Of a stretch of 64,000 bases of DNA, positions 1-12,571 are shown piece after piece. This DNA comes from Rhabditoides inermis (Eukaryota; Nematoda; Chromadorea; Rhabditida; Rhabditidae), in NCBI GenBank assembly GCA_963966185.1, contig CAWZYM010000272.1, positions 1,452,501-1,516,500 on the forward strand, read 5' to 3'. Both the position numbers and the translations under genes were made by a program. A model generated the notes under the pieces. The model had not been told where the DNA came from. It ran no database searches and saw only the letters and a list, made by a program, of their open reading frames with translations. Numbering within the stretch: the first letter of the stretch is position 1; every line of letters begins with the position of its first letter.

Positions 1-294
1 GCAATCTGCTAGCATTGAGACATCTAGCTGATTTGCGATCAATCAACACGGACTGTGTGAACAAAAAAACATTCATTTTCAGCTGAAACGTATGCTTTCG
101 AAAATAATCAAGTCGTTTTCGTGCTTGTGTTTCATTATTGACTTCTTTTCTTCCCAAAAACCACAAACGCGCAGTAGATCATCGCTCAATGAATGGATCA
201 TACCATGTACTCAATAGCGCAGTCGGTTAGCTATTAGCCTAGCAATCTTTTCAATTTTTTGCCGACTTTATTGAATGTCTCTTGATAGTCTCAC
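1..294. other. Intron of the Wnt gene, no feature seen
   Basis: This stretch lies downstream of the splice donor at 293-294 on the minus strand. It is AT-rich without a recognisable exon, so it is read as intron leading to exons outside the window. Confidence 0.6.
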
Positions 295-1057
295 CTTGGT
301 CGCGTAGGGCACGTTGTCGCTGCATCCGCCCCACGTGAAGCTCTCCTGTCGGCCGGGCGCCGATGAGGGCTCCTGCAACGAGAGCAGGGGTCAGTCAAAC
401 ATCGAACTAGCCCCGAAACGCCGTGCGAATGCGCATCCAACCTGCATTTTGCATAACAGCGGTCATCGAAAACGACTTCGAGTTAACAACTACGTACTTT
501 CAATGATCCTTTCATGATTCGTCAGTAAAATGCTCCTGAAAACTTTCGAAGAGCCTGGCTGCGTTTTAAACTATCAACGTCTTCTGTCTGCCAGAAACTG
601 TGCGACCCGCCTCGATGTATCGTGTGTGCGTGGGGTCGCCGTCGCAGCCACACTCGGTCAGGTTGCCCGTGTTGCAGCCTGAATAAGTGCGAGTGGAAGA
701 TAGAAAGAAGAGAGGGAATAAGATAACATCCACGATCAGGGCTCAACAGTTTTTTTTCATCATTATACTAACGAAAATTGACGGCGAGAAAACTGGGTGG
801 GACAGAAAGTGTGGGTACACGTCGTAGTTATTAGAACGATGTCTTTTGTGTTCATTCACACTCAGAACTAAGAAGAGTGGCAGAACGATCGTTACCTTTG
901 GCAATGGCGTGAACGAGTCCGGCCGATGCGACCGCGACGAGAAACGCGGATTCCTTGGTTGCTGGAAGATGGCAAATGAGGAGATGAGAGAGAGAGAGAG
1001 AGAGACAGAGAGAGAGGGAGAGAGAGACAGAGAGAGAGAGAGGGAGAGAGAGACAGA

Positions 1058-1115
<58 letters not shown>

Positions 1116-2610
1116 GAGAGAGAACTTCTCACCGCCTCGCAGACTCTTTCCGAGTATATCGTGAAAGTCTCCGTGAGGCGTCCGTGTGATCTCGTATCTG
1201 TCCGAACAGTTCCAACTGGAAAAAAACGTTTCACTAAAAAAATGAAAACTTTGTGAGAATGTCCATGAACATCGACTGTACGTCATATTTTCAGTTCACC
1301 AACTCTCACTGCGACACTGAGACTAAATCTGAGGACAAAATCAAAGAGAACCACGAATGCAAATTGAGTAGTTGTCAACATGTCAGCATCAAAAATTGTA
1401 ACCCGAAAATGTGATAGTCTGTTTGTATTCAAAACGCACCGTTCGTACTTGAACTGCATCTGGCACTCGTAGATGGCCTCGCGGACGCCGCGAGCCACGA
1501 ACGAGAGGGAGAGAGGCGACTGAAAGGAGAGTGTTCAAGTAGAGAGTAGACACGTTCCAACATTGATAAGTAAGTAGTATGTTTTTTTTAGTTGCGCAAT
1601 ATTGACTGTGTCCTTTGTCTATAACTACTTTTGTGGTAAGCAAAGATCGAGTCTCGTCAAATTACTAAAACATACGCAAGAAAACCGAACGTCGTAGCAT
1701 ACCTAGCATACACAACATATTGTTTAGTGAATCGTCACAGCGTGCGGCATTGTATAGAAAATAGTACAAAGTCGCGTTTTTCAAGCTCATCAAAGGATCA
1801 GGAAAGCTATAAGAGTTTGAAATTGTGAAACTCATGTCTCACCTCACTGCAGATGCGCTTCTGGACGGGGTTGAGGCCGATGAGCCGGTTGCACACGCCC
1901 TGCAAGCATGCGCATCGCTCTATTCAATCCATTTTCTATTCAATCCATTTCAACATTCATCCGGTATCGCATCTTGTGATACCGGACAAACGTAGCGCAT
2001 GGTTAGTTCATATACAAATGGTCGATCACGGACTGGCGCATGGTTAGTTCTCACAAATATACTTCATACTTCACTACTGTACTCTCGCCTTGCGTACTAT
2101 TAAAATATGACTTCGATAACCTGGAACGTGGACCGGTTGGCGGTCATGAGGGAGGCTGGAAAGTTGTCCGGAGAAGAGTGCAGTGCAAGCGTCCTGAAAT
2201 GGCGAAAGTAGGCTGGTATGTGGTATGATTAAAAAGATTTATACATTTGTTTCAAAAAGTGTGATATTGAGGTTGTTTAGAATCGATATTGGATTGTTGG
2301 CAAATGACTTGAGTCCGGCCGCGTCTGTCGGTTGATCTCTCGGCAGCAGAAGCTTGGTCGCAGCATCCTCGAGGCGTCAAAGCGGAGCGGCAGCCGGCTG
2401 TATTCTTGGTTGCGAAGAGAGAGAGAGAGAAACAGAAGAAGCTTGGCGGAATTTGGACGCGAAAACACTACCGACGCTTGATATTCTATCGATTGCTTCG
2501 TGTCATGAGTTAATGAGTGTTTTGATCGCTCACAGCCAGTTGTAGTTGATGTCGTCATTCGCACTGGCCAGTGCGGCGAGTAGAGGGAGCAGCAGTCGAA
2601 TGCCGCGCAT
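295..2610 (-). CDS. Wnt-family secreted signalling protein, N-terminal part (3' end off window)
   Basis: Secreted lipid-modified ligand of Frizzled receptors. Eight phase-consistent exons were found: 2534-2610, 2121-2193, 1843-1899, 1440-1519, 1133-1215, 896-961, 599-678 and 295-372, giving 198 codons. The first exon encodes a signal peptide (MRGIRLLLPLLAALASA). Family motifs follow in order: a VCNRLIGLNPVQKRIC segment near residue 50, REAIYECQMQFKYERWNCS spanning exons 4-5, TKESAFLVAVASAGLVHA, a CNTGNLTECGCDG cysteine block and WGGCSDNVPY. The acylated serine motif and the C-terminal cysteine domain must lie left of base 1. The start is the first ATG preceding the signal peptide. Intron 5 holds a long AG microsatellite. 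Family membership is clear; which nematode Wnt (EGL-20, CWN-1, CWN-2, MOM-2 or LIN-44 type) is not decided. Confidence 0.93.
982..1123. repeat. (AG)n microsatellite in a Wnt intron
   Basis: About 140 bases of interrupted GA dinucleotides with GACA variants. It creates long artificial Ser/Leu and Glu/Arg reading frames on both strands that are not genes. Confidence 0.95.
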
Positions 2611-5600
2611 CCTAAAATCGTGGACACCCGATTTATACATAGCGTTTGATCCGACAGTCACTCAAAACTGATCCCTATACAAAACTGACGTCTAAGAAAC
2701 GTAACGTATAGCGTGAAAGGTTCGAATAGAAAATGATTCAAAAAAACTCGCGTACAGTAATCGATAAAGTGTATTAATACGATACCGCGACAGGAATGTT
2801 GAAAAACGAGTGAGGTATGAGATCAGAGGAGCTGATCGATCGATATTGAGGATTGGATGAGGAATGAGGGAGGGCGTATGAGTTGAATGCGGCGCGCGCC
2901 TCGCCACGGCTCGTAAACCGTTTTCATAGCCCGTGCCTAGCAGCCAGCCGGCCCGGCTACCTGCCCGCGTCCGCGCGCGCGCACGTCACGCGCGCGTTTA
3001 CGCATGCACACACTGCGTTGAGCTCTCATCACGTTAATCTATTAACGTAAAATGTGAAACACTTCACACAGTTTTGAACACCTTCTTACGAAGAGTGAGA
3101 AAGAAGATAGGCCACATCACTTTAATGCATAACTCTACGGCAACGTTTCGCAACCAAACAAAAACCTGCCAAGTTTGTGTGGAAATCACGACTACGTTTA
3201 GACAGTGTGCATCACACTCTTGTTTCCTTCTCTATAGCCACACTCACGCGCGGAATCGCATTCGATTTTACGACCCTCGCCTCCCTACCTCCCTCCCAAC
3301 GCATACCTCGACTATTGCCAGCCACCACTGCAAGGTCACGGGCAGAAATAGAAGGACATGGGGACAAAATGAGGTTCGTGAACTCGCATATCAGAAAGTT
3401 TCACGGCTTGTAAGCTTGTTATGTTACGTAGGAGCTGATTCACATAGTACTCATCAGTCAGTCACCCCTGATATATATGGTAACCTTTTGTGCAAAACTG
3501 ATAGTCCGTTCTTCTGCCTATAAATCCTTTGTCAAAAACGCTATCATAGCCGTTCGTAACTATGTGCTACTTTCGAGCAAACTGCAGCCAGCTGCGTTCA
3601 CAGAATTCCTTGATTCCTCCTTTATCACCAGATATCACTGATTATTGTTTTTTTTTCTGGTGAGCGCGCTACACGCTTTACGGCGATGTGCAGAAAAGAT
3701 TCAGAGAAAAAGAGACACTCTCAAAGGACCTTGCACAAAATCGAGAAAAATCCGTAGTTTTATCAACTAAGGGTACGATTTTTTTGTTGCAGTCGTTTCG
3801 GAAACAATCTTGAACATCATTCGGTACCTTCAAATTCTCCGAGTCTCATTGGCGTCACTGCCTTCTGAATCCCACAACGTCGTAGACATAGTTTCGGGGA
3901 GAGAGTCAGGTTTTCCCTTTCGCACGTTGAAGCTGGCATGAGAAAACGAGACAAAAAAACGTAACGGGAGAGGAAGAGACCGCCCTCGCGCCAGACGGTT
4001 AGAGCGGCCGTGAATAGGTGGCTCTTACGATCACTCGATAGAGCTCACCCGCGGCCCTTTCCCAGGGTTTTCCGAGACTCACTACATTTCCAAAAATGAT
4101 TAGAAATAGATATATGCTACAAAACAAAATTCTCAATCTAATTGCCCATGCCAGATTTCATGAAAATGTGTGAGAAAATGAATTCGAGCGGTTTTAGAGA
4201 GACTTTTCAGTATCATTCAACGCGATGAATGCGTAACATGGCGTTGTATCACTGACTTAAGACACTTTTAGGAATGATTCGTACATTAAAATGGTGTGAT
4301 TACAGTTGACAAAGAATGACAACATCTGATAATCAAAGCACCTTCGTTTATTCATGTTCTATCACACAAAATGTGGCCGTGAAGCGAGGTCACCTCGCAA
4401 TTCACTATGATGCGAGCATAAGCTGTTTCAGGAGAGTTGAAAAAGCAGTTGGTTAAAAAATTATGAAGGATCATATAGGATCTTACTTTTTGTAACTTTT
4501 TTGATTTACGCGAAAGTGACGAGGAAAAAGAACGCGTCGCGTGGTGCCGAGGTGACTGTGCCAGGAGCGCAATGACCGATCATGATTCATGTCACTACCT
4601 ACATATTGCTCCCACTTAATCTTCTAAAGAATACCTTCAAAAATAAACAAACAGCCTTAGTGAATAGGCAAAATGTTTGAAACCGAGTTTGAATCAAACA
4701 GCAGTTTAAGTGCTGCCCATGGGGCAGCTTGTTTAGATGGAGCACCATAAAATCCGACGCTCGAGTTGTGTGTGTGTGTGTGACAGTGTCCCTCCTTTTT
4801 CTTATGGTTGGGCAGTAAAAGCAATATTTTTATAAGCACAGTCTGAGTTAGTGCTAGTCATGTATATTATGTCACGGAAGATAAACATTATTATGCGGTA
4901 AACATATGGGGATGAAAAACACTAACACAAGCACTACGAGATGAGTACGAATACGTAAATAGCGGAAAAGTCTGCCGGTGATTGTTCTTCATTCATTGGA
5001 AAGTCAGTGATCGAGAAAGGGGGCGAGAGCAGCAACATCTGTTTTCGATCTCTTTTCGAGAGTCGGTTGTCAGATTTTCGAAAAGCGAGACTCTCTGTGT
5101 CACGTCACCTTCACAAGACTCTGCGAGAGTGAGTAGTCCAGTACCCAATAAAACACAGAACCGTGACGACGTATAATGCAGAAGATTCATTAATAGACAA
5201 ATGTTCAAATTAATTTTTTTTTTTTTTTTCAAATTAAGGGGACGTTTGATTTTTTTTGGATAAATTTCCTTACTAGTTCATAGTTCAATCGCAAGAGTAA
5301 ACCATTTTGTGTATCGTAAAAATGTTCGTATATGGAATACGAATTCATATAAACTGTAACTTGTACTTGTAAACTTGTTTAGTGATGCCTGTAAAGCGTA
5401 AACGCAGACACTGTGCTACTTTCAAAGCGATGATCAAGTTTCATGTTTTTCTTAAGTATCTCATTTATGAAAAAAGAGTCCACAGTCTATTTTGTAAGTT
5501 GTGCGCTAATTTACTTTCTGTGTTGTTCAGAAACGTGTGTAATGCATAATGAACATACTTGCACGTTCTTTAACGTGTTTTTAACTTTGTCTTTTCTACT

Positions 5601-6197
5601 TCAGACTAGACTTCATTGTGTGAATGTCTCGTTTCTGTCGCATTACTGTACATCAATGCGAATGTCACAGCTTTCGTTCTAATCTGTCACATGAAATGTA
5701 TAAATGGACGCAAATAACTTGTTAATATGCACTTTCGTGATGTCTCCTCCCATTCGCTCACTCTCAGTTCTCAATGAACTGAAAAAAACACATTGCATTT
5801 GTTTGCAGTTTTGTCTTGATGTCTGTAACTAACAAAAAAAATCACAAATCCTGTTGAAAACCATGAATTTTGACAGCTCGAGACGACGTTGTATTCTACT
5901 TACTGTTTTGTATTCTTTTATAGCAAAATAGGGGCATTACTCTAAAGTTCTTAAAGTTGATATACTTTAAGAAATCGTCTCAGTTTTGGCTATGACCAAG
6001 TGGAGTTGCAGTAGTTGAATTTAAATTTCTATGAATCTGTTCAATTGGAACAGTAGCAACATTCAGTCCAAAAATATTCACATTATCAAAAATCACTTTT
6101 ATTTATAACTATAGTCGTATCTGCCACGTGATCACCGTATACTCCACTCGTGTTGTTTACTTTTCCAATGTATTCTATGTCTTTTCACGTTTCAGAA
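2611..6197. other. Intergenic region between Wnt and Str receptor genes
   Basis: This holds the presumed Wnt promoter and 5' UTR (2611-3000, with a GC-rich CG-repeat stretch at about 2890-3000) and a long AT-rich spacer. No supported exon was found apart from a 20-base match to the Str receptor first exon near 3070. A short TG run lies near 4766. Several short hydrophobic frames at 5440-5690 lack splice or family support. Confidence 0.6.
3067..3120 (+). pseudogene. Possible relic of a Str receptor TM1 exon
   Basis: The 20 bases AGTTTTGAACACCTTCTTAC at about 3069-3088 are identical to the TM1-coding part of the Str gene first exon near 6263-6282 and are in the frame VLNTFL. Beyond this the sequence diverges into a charged frame with no membrane segment. 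An exon remnant from a receptor duplication is one explanation; a chance match is possible but unlikely over 20 bases in this window. Confidence 0.3.
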
Positions 6198-9100
6198 ATG
6201 TCTCGATCGTTCGCGGATATTTCGATGACTGCTAATTCTTATGTCGTTGGCAGCATGTCCATAGTTTTGAACACCTTCTTACTCGTTCTTATTGTACAGT
6301 AAGTCATCATTTATTTAACAGTAAATGCAGAATTTTATCGAGTACACGTTTTACCTCTCTTTCTGTTACGGTATTTTTTCATTGCCAGGTACAGCAGTAA
6401 AGAAATGCACAGCTACCGCTGGCTACTCTTTTTGTATGCGTGTCTCGACAATGTTTATTCCTGTCTACACATTCTCGTCAACCCGGTACGTTTCATTGTA
6501 GAGAACCACACTGGAAAACGATTTTGTATCAGAGAACTACTACAATTCCAGGGTTTTCTGTATGACGGCAGAATTTGGGTGTTTTTCTCGTATCGAGTCT
6601 GGCCCAGTGAACTAATAGGACGAGTTCTACTGATAATATACTCTTCGTTTTTCATACAAGTGAGTAAAGTTCTCGCGAAGAACGTTTCGTTAGCATACAG
6701 TGTCGTTTTGTACGTGACGTATTTGTATTGCATAGAAATGAACAAAGGTGTGGACATTACTTTCATTCTAAAAGATGAATGGTATTCATCATGAGACAAT
6801 AACTGTTTTTTAATACTTCATTTATAGCTTAAACCCTTAAACAATGTGTTATGAAGGTGACGACTCTGCTTACGATCCTGTTCGGCTATCGTTATCTACT
6901 TGCTTGCAGGTTGAAAGTTTGTTCACTTCATTACTTGAAAATAGAACAATGAATTTGAAAAAAACTTTTGGCTCCTCATCAAATTTATATTATTCATTTT
7001 TCTTAACATAGAAATCGTAAACGTTGGTGAATTTATGAAAAGTTTAACTTTTTTTTAGTTTTTAAGCATAGTTTTATCTTGGCCCAGAGAAGAAACCACG
7101 CCCTGCATCGAAAAAAAAAAACTTGTTAGAGTAGATGGTGTTGGCTCGACTAGTACAAGCGGCCTAAGTGAAAAATCTACTCTGGGAAAACTGAAAAATG
7201 ACATGGCGGCCGCCACGAACAATGTTTTACGTAAACTAAGTGAGCAGTATAATGGAAAATGAGAAAAACAAAATCATGAAAAGAACGTACCACTCTGATT
7301 TTGGTGTGGGAACGACGACTACGACTGCTACGTGAAAAAACGTGACAATACAATCACTTTTCATGATTTAACTTCCTGCCAAAAATGAAGATAATGTGTA
7401 GAAAATGTCTCGCGAATTTGTGGACTTTGTGGTAGGAATTACCGAAATGTGCCGAACATTTCGTACGCACAAAGCATACTATTTTATTTGTTTTTCAATC
7501 ACACTTGCCGTATTCACTCTATTTATGTGTTTGTCCTGTGTTTTTCTATATAGTATACACGGTAATAAATATTATTATATTTATTACTATTGAATGGATT
7601 GTTACATACATACATCACTGTGTGTTTAGGCACATATTATTATCATTGATAGCCATATAAGCTTACAAAACTTTGGTTTCAGAAGTATGCGTTGTGCATC
7701 TACGGCATTATTCGGTATTTCTCACCACAAAATACACAACTTCGCGACGCGTTTTTTTCACACTTTATCTTCATTTCTAGCATATAGTTTATTGATGAAA
7801 AGCGATTGAATTTCCACGTTCTTTGACGTGGTAGTTTACACACGAAATTTAGAATGGTACGTCACTTTAATGAAACATGTCATCATTTTGAGTCAAGATA
7901 TGTTCATAAAGTTTGAAACTTTAAGCACTTATTTTTCGAAGTACGCGCACTTTCCTCCGGTTCGCAAAGATTACAAATAACTCGGAATGTGATCGTTTTG
8001 CTAATAATTAGTAGCTGATCACACATCGTGAAAAAGACATTTCAAAAAAAACACACACAACAACAATACCGAAATTTTGTTGGGCGAGAGACTCACTTTG
8101 CTCCTATAGCACGTTAGCATTTGATATACTTTACTTGCAGCTGGAATAAAGTAAAATAATACGTATTTTTCTGACGTATGTACCGTCCAAGCGCAGGCTT
8201 TTGGCGGAATAGAACTATAGGCATTTTTCAGTTTCGTGCAGCAGCGGTGGTTCTCGCGTCCGCTCCACTTTCTCCTCCTCTCAGCCTTCTACGTATTCTC
8301 AGTCGTAGACTACTGTGCGCCTGTATTCATTGAACTGTGGCATAATCCGGGCTTAAGTGAGGAGGAGATAGTCGACTTTAAGGTACGTGTTTTTTCGTCT
8401 TTTTTTTGCGTGATTTTTATTGTCATTTCTGAAACTCCCGAACTCTCAGAAATCAAACTTTCGAAACAAAAAAATCGAAAAAAGTAATCAGAAAGTAATT
8501 CAAAAAAAAACTTCAGAGAAAAAATTCAACTCCAACTATTGTGTGATCGTGTAAGAACTACTGACACCCAAATCTATGTTCACTTTACTTCCAGGCGATG
8601 TTGGGTCGCGATAAGAACGATACGCTGGCATTCTTTGCGACGAAAGTGAGTGGATTCAATAACATGATTGGGATATAGTCGATCATAACAAGAAACCGAG
8701 ATGTTACTGCACCAATGTTCTCTCTCTTCTTCAGATTTCTCTCACCAGCATTCGCCTCCCGTTTGTCAACTCTACGATTATGTTATGTGAGTTCAGGTCG
8801 AAACACAATGCATCAGTGGCCGGATGGCACAGTGGTTACGGACACAGTGGCGATTTCGTTCCTGCATCCACATATCTCTCGTTATCACACATGCGAATCG
8901 CGAAATGTTTGCTGTAGAAATGCTTCGAACCCACGATCTAGGCGCCATAACGGCGCCGCACGCAATGCAACATAAAAAACCAAAACCGCTGGACAGGTTT
9001 TTTGTCTAATTAAATGTTTCATCAATCTCAATTATTGCAGACAGTAAAATAGCGTTAGGTAAATTGGTATAGAAAAAAACCGAAAGAAAGAAGTTAAAAG

Positions 9101-10867
9101 CAACGAAGAATCGTCATTATTCTTTACATACAAGTTTTTTTTTGTTGTAGTACAAATGTCTGAACTCTGAAATTCTGCGTGTCAAATTCAACTCATCATC
9201 GACCTGCTTCTACTTGTCACCAGTCGGATTCTGTGTTCAAAACCAATAGCAAATCAAAAGCCAAAAACGCAGCATGCAGCTGTACTGACGTTTGGGATCT
9301 TTCATGATGTGCTCATGCGAGTGTTTCAGCCGTGCAGGTTGTGTTGATGTCGGCATGCGGTCTACGCGTCCGCTCCAGCCTGCCCAACGGCATTTTTAGC
9401 AGCAGAACCAAGCGAATGCACAACACACTCCTCGGCAGTCTCTTTTTTCAGGTAAGAAGAATGTTTACATAGCTGTTTTTTTTCGCAAAAAAACAAAAAC
9501 AAAAAAGAGTTTCGCACCTCTGTTGTTTATAACGTACTGACTACAATTTTTAGAATACATTCAAACCATTCAGTAGTCCTAATCCCACCTTGTCAGACAC
9601 TTTCGTCTTTCGTATGCTGCTGCTTCCCGGTCGCCCTCTTCACTCTCGCTATCGTATTCGAAATCGGACTGGGCGGATCCGGCGGGTGGGTGGCTTCAAT
9701 TTGTCATTTTATGTGTATAACCACATAGTATACATACATAGGCATTCCTATTTTTTCCCATTTGTCTTTTTTCATGAACACTCGTCTCGCCGTCTGCAGG
9801 ATTATAGTTTGTTTCCAAAAAGACAGTATTATGTTACGCTACGTTTCATTCAAACGCCGTATTTTAGTTTGGAGGGGCCTCGGGATCACATTGTGATAAA
9901 GAAATTGACACGATCAAAACCTTCTTTAGGATAATAGTGAAAAGCCGTTGATAATTCTAAAATGTTTCGAAAACGGCGACATTCGTGTCTTTGAAGATCG
10001 AGTAATTCTGAGCGTAGAGGGTAGAGGGTGAAAAACAGTGCGACCGATACGCTGACACACGCGACGAGTGCAATGACGTTGTACATTTTCTAAGTTGACG
10101 GAAGTTACATACAATCTAATGATTTCAAAGTTCACAATTAGTACAGTGTTCCAATTAACATCCAAAGTGATTTCTGAAAAAAAGTTTTGTACTGAAATGG
10201 TAACATTCCTGATTTTATAGGTTCTGACAAAATCATTCATACGTAAAATTGTCACTTTCACAGTGAGTACTGCATACAATCGTTTCGCAAAGGTAGTGTG
10301 AGCCAGGCATGTTACATAGTACAAACACACCGCAAACGGTTCGGAAAACAGTAAAAGCCAGTGTTAACATGCCATGAACGCAGTAAAATGTATGCAGCTT
10401 ACTTTGATCGCATCGATGATTACAGATCCTTGTTGACTGCTTCGCTTGGATGGTTCCCACTATTCGATGCAGTCGGTGTCATCTACTTTGTGGGATGCTA
10501 CAGGAGAGCTGCGGCGTGTCTCATCAGGGGACAGCGGCCCGAAACTGGTCCGAGTAAGTCTCTATCTCTCTCTTTCCCTCTTTTTCGGCTTCTTCTTTTT
10601 CTCTTTCTCTTTCAGTTTTCTCTGTCTATTGCTTGTTACTTTTCTCAATTTATTCATTCTTTCTCTCCCGCCCTCTTCCTCTTCCTCCATTTTTCTGTCT
10701 TCCTTCTTCTCTTGTTCACACCATGATGGCCATGATTTTAAAATCTCTCATCTCACTTGTCAGGTGTTGAGAAGGGTATGATGCTGTCTCCTCGAGCGGA
10801 ATGCTTGTTGAGTGGACCAGCCACCGCGAAGAACACTGTTTCCGAAGACAAGGGCAGTCCGCGATGA
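6198..10867 (+). CDS. Str-family seven-transmembrane chemoreceptor, one apparent frameshift
   Basis: Predicted odorant-type receptor of sensory cilia. Eleven exons: 6198-6298, 6389-6485, 6552-6659, 6857-6909, 8232-8382, 8595-8645, 8735-8786, 9330-9451, 9574-9685, 10426-10553 and 10764-10867. Str hallmarks are the TM1 segment VLNTFLLVLIVQYSSKE, the YRY motif after TM3 (exon 4), the S-S-x-T-K loop before TM6 (exon 8) and the TM7 end FDAVGVIYFVGCYRRA. All phases agree except the exon 8/9 junction, where the sum is one base short; a six-T run at the end of exon 8 would restore the TM6 frame if it were seven. This is either an assembly homopolymer error or a real inactivating deletion. Without it the product would be 359 aa. 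An AATAAA lies at 10960-10965. Introns carry SINE and LINE debris. Confidence 0.82.
7088..7262 (+). other. Coding-like terminal exon of unknown gene inside a Str receptor intron
   Basis: After an acceptor ending at 7087 there is an open frame of about 58 codons ending in TGA at 7260-7262. It has gene-like composition (Lys, Glu, Ser and Thr rich, with a stretch DMAAATNNVLRKLSEQYNGK at its end) unlike the AT-rich intron around it. I do not recognise the family. It could be an alternative 3' exon, the end of a nested gene, or a gene relic. Confidence 0.35.
7405..7593 (+). CDS. Short hydrophobic open frame, doubtful
   Basis: A 62-codon ATG-initiated frame within the large receptor intron encodes a charged N-terminus and one strongly hydrophobic segment (residues about 26-50), as in a small single-pass membrane protein. 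No splice sites or family features support it. It could be linked to the coding-like exon 140 bases upstream, but that is inference. Confidence 0.2.
   Translation: MSREFVDFVVGITEMCRTFRTHKAYYFICFSITLAVFTLFMCLSCVFLYSIHGNKYYYIYYY
8815..8985 (+). mobile_element. tRNA-derived SINE-like insertion
   Basis: The sequence carries a pol III A-box match (TGGCACAGTGG near 8825) and a B-box match (CTTCGAACCC near 8925), followed by a GGCGCC-rich tail. The two boxes are too far apart for a functional tRNA. It lies in the intron between exons 7 and 8 of the Str gene. Confidence 0.5.
9920..10120 (-). mobile_element. Fragment of CR1/L2-type LINE reverse transcriptase C-terminus
   Basis: On the minus strand this encodes a segment including TRRVCQRIGRT, homologous to the LINE copy at about 24,830-25,020, with frameshifts. 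It sits in the intron between exons 9 and 10 of the Str receptor gene and is a dead 5'- and 3'-truncated piece. Confidence 0.75.
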
Positions 10868-12571
10868 ACTCCCATCTATAATCTATTGTGCATCCCATTT
10901 CTGCTCTCTTTAGTTCTGTTCAATAACACTGTCAATCATTGACACAGCCCTCGTTTACAAATAAAGATAACTTCGCGTTTTTTTTTCTGTCTCCTTAACA
11001 TAAGTCTTAGTCAATAAAATTGTTACCGTCGAAATTTTCTGCAAACAAAAGCGCGTGACTCGTGTGTTATTAAAAAATATTTTGCTTCTGTCCTCTGAAA
11101 ACTAATTTCTGCCATCTTTCTTCGAACCAAAACAACGCTAGTTTTTTTGTAACACCACTGAATATTTTTCTTGAGAAAAGAGCATCCGGTTCAGAAAAGC
11201 TCAATATTTTTCGGTCTCGTTGGCACTCCAAAACTAGAGATTTTCATATCTAAAGTGTACTAGACTCTATGGAGAGTTCCTTTTTTTTGTTTACATGACA
11301 AGTAAACAAGTAAACAAAGTTGTAAACAACTCCAAAACTAGAGATTTCGATATCTAATGTGAACTAGACTCGATAGAGAGTTCATATCAGATATTTATAA
11401 GTCAGGTAAACAAGTAAACAAAACGTAAACAATTTCGAAACTTGAAATTTCGATGTCTGATGTGTACTAGAGTCATAGTCTTGTTCAGATTTGAAGTTTT
11501 GATGATTTGACGCAGAGAGGCGAGCGCATGTCTGTCCGCGATCATAACTCCAGTTGTACCGAACCGATTTGTGTCAAACTCAGCAGAAAGTTTACATAGT
11601 ACTTCAGAATGCAGTCCACTCAGTGAAATCTCTCTACTAACAATCAATGCCCATTTTTGGATGAAAAACCACAAAATTCATCGATTTTGCAGCTGTCCGC
11701 ATCGAAAGCTCTTCACCTGAGAAACCATTCCGCTTCATTTTTTGTAAATGTCTTGAACACATAGTTGTTTCTCGTACCTGCAAAATTTAACCTGATTGGT
11801 TACGTCGTAAGGAAGATAAAGTCAAATTACCGAAAGATGCGCGCGCGCCCTCGCCTCTCTTTTGTGATTTTGAGTATTATCGCGGTCATAACATGATTCA
11901 TAATGTACCAAGTGTCAAGAAAGAGTTTCATTTAGTTTCCTTAAAATACATTAACAAAAAAGAGGTGCGAAAGGGGAGAGGTAAGAAGAGAGGGAATTAT
12001 AGAGAGATAGAGAAAAGGAGAGGTAGAGGCAGTGGTAGAGCGAAAAAGATGAGTGTTGTCGTTTGTATGTTAGCTACTGATTCCTTTGAAAGCGGTAGCA
12101 GAGGCAGCGTTCCAAAGCTTGCACTCGCATGGCACATATCTGATCAATCCACCGACTAGTATTTTTCTCTAATCTAATACGCGCTAGTATGTATAGACGC
12201 CAAAGAGACGAAGAGAGAGGAAATTTTATGGGCTATGCCTGTGTGAAGTTAAAACGAATGTTGTTCTGACGTCGAACTACATAATAAATTAGTTTTGTTA
12301 TACATCAAAGAACAGAAACTGACAAATTTTAAACATTGTGTTCATTGCACCGGCAAGTATTATGTACATTACAATAACGGAAATAAATATAAAACAAAGT
12401 TGTATTAATATATGCTCGGGAAGCTCGTTGGACGTTCGCACTGACAAAGCAAAAAAGGGTAGGAAAACTTATAAAAAGTAAAAGTTATGCAATTCCACGC
12501 AGCAAACGAAAAAAAAGATAGTCAGAAACATAAGATCCATGCGGTCGGGGAGAGTTTGAAAAGTTCGTGGT
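10868..12571. other. Intergenic region with diverged tandem repeat
   Basis: Contains the Str gene 3' UTR, a three-copy diverged tandem repeat (11,228-11,480) and a purine-rich AGAG stretch around 11,970-12,050. No supported gene. Confidence 0.6.
11228..11480. repeat. Diverged ~105-bp tandem repeat, 2.4 copies
   Basis: Units begin near 11,228, 11,332 and 11,437 with a shared AAACTAGAGATTT[CT] core, then a TCTAATGTG-ACTAGA segment and a run of GTAAACAAGTAAACAAA. Copies differ at several positions. Confidence 0.7.

Noticed and set aside
743..1286. Long Ser/Leu and Glu/Arg frames over the AG tract
   Set aside because: Produced by the dinucleotide repeat in a Wnt intron; no splice or family support.
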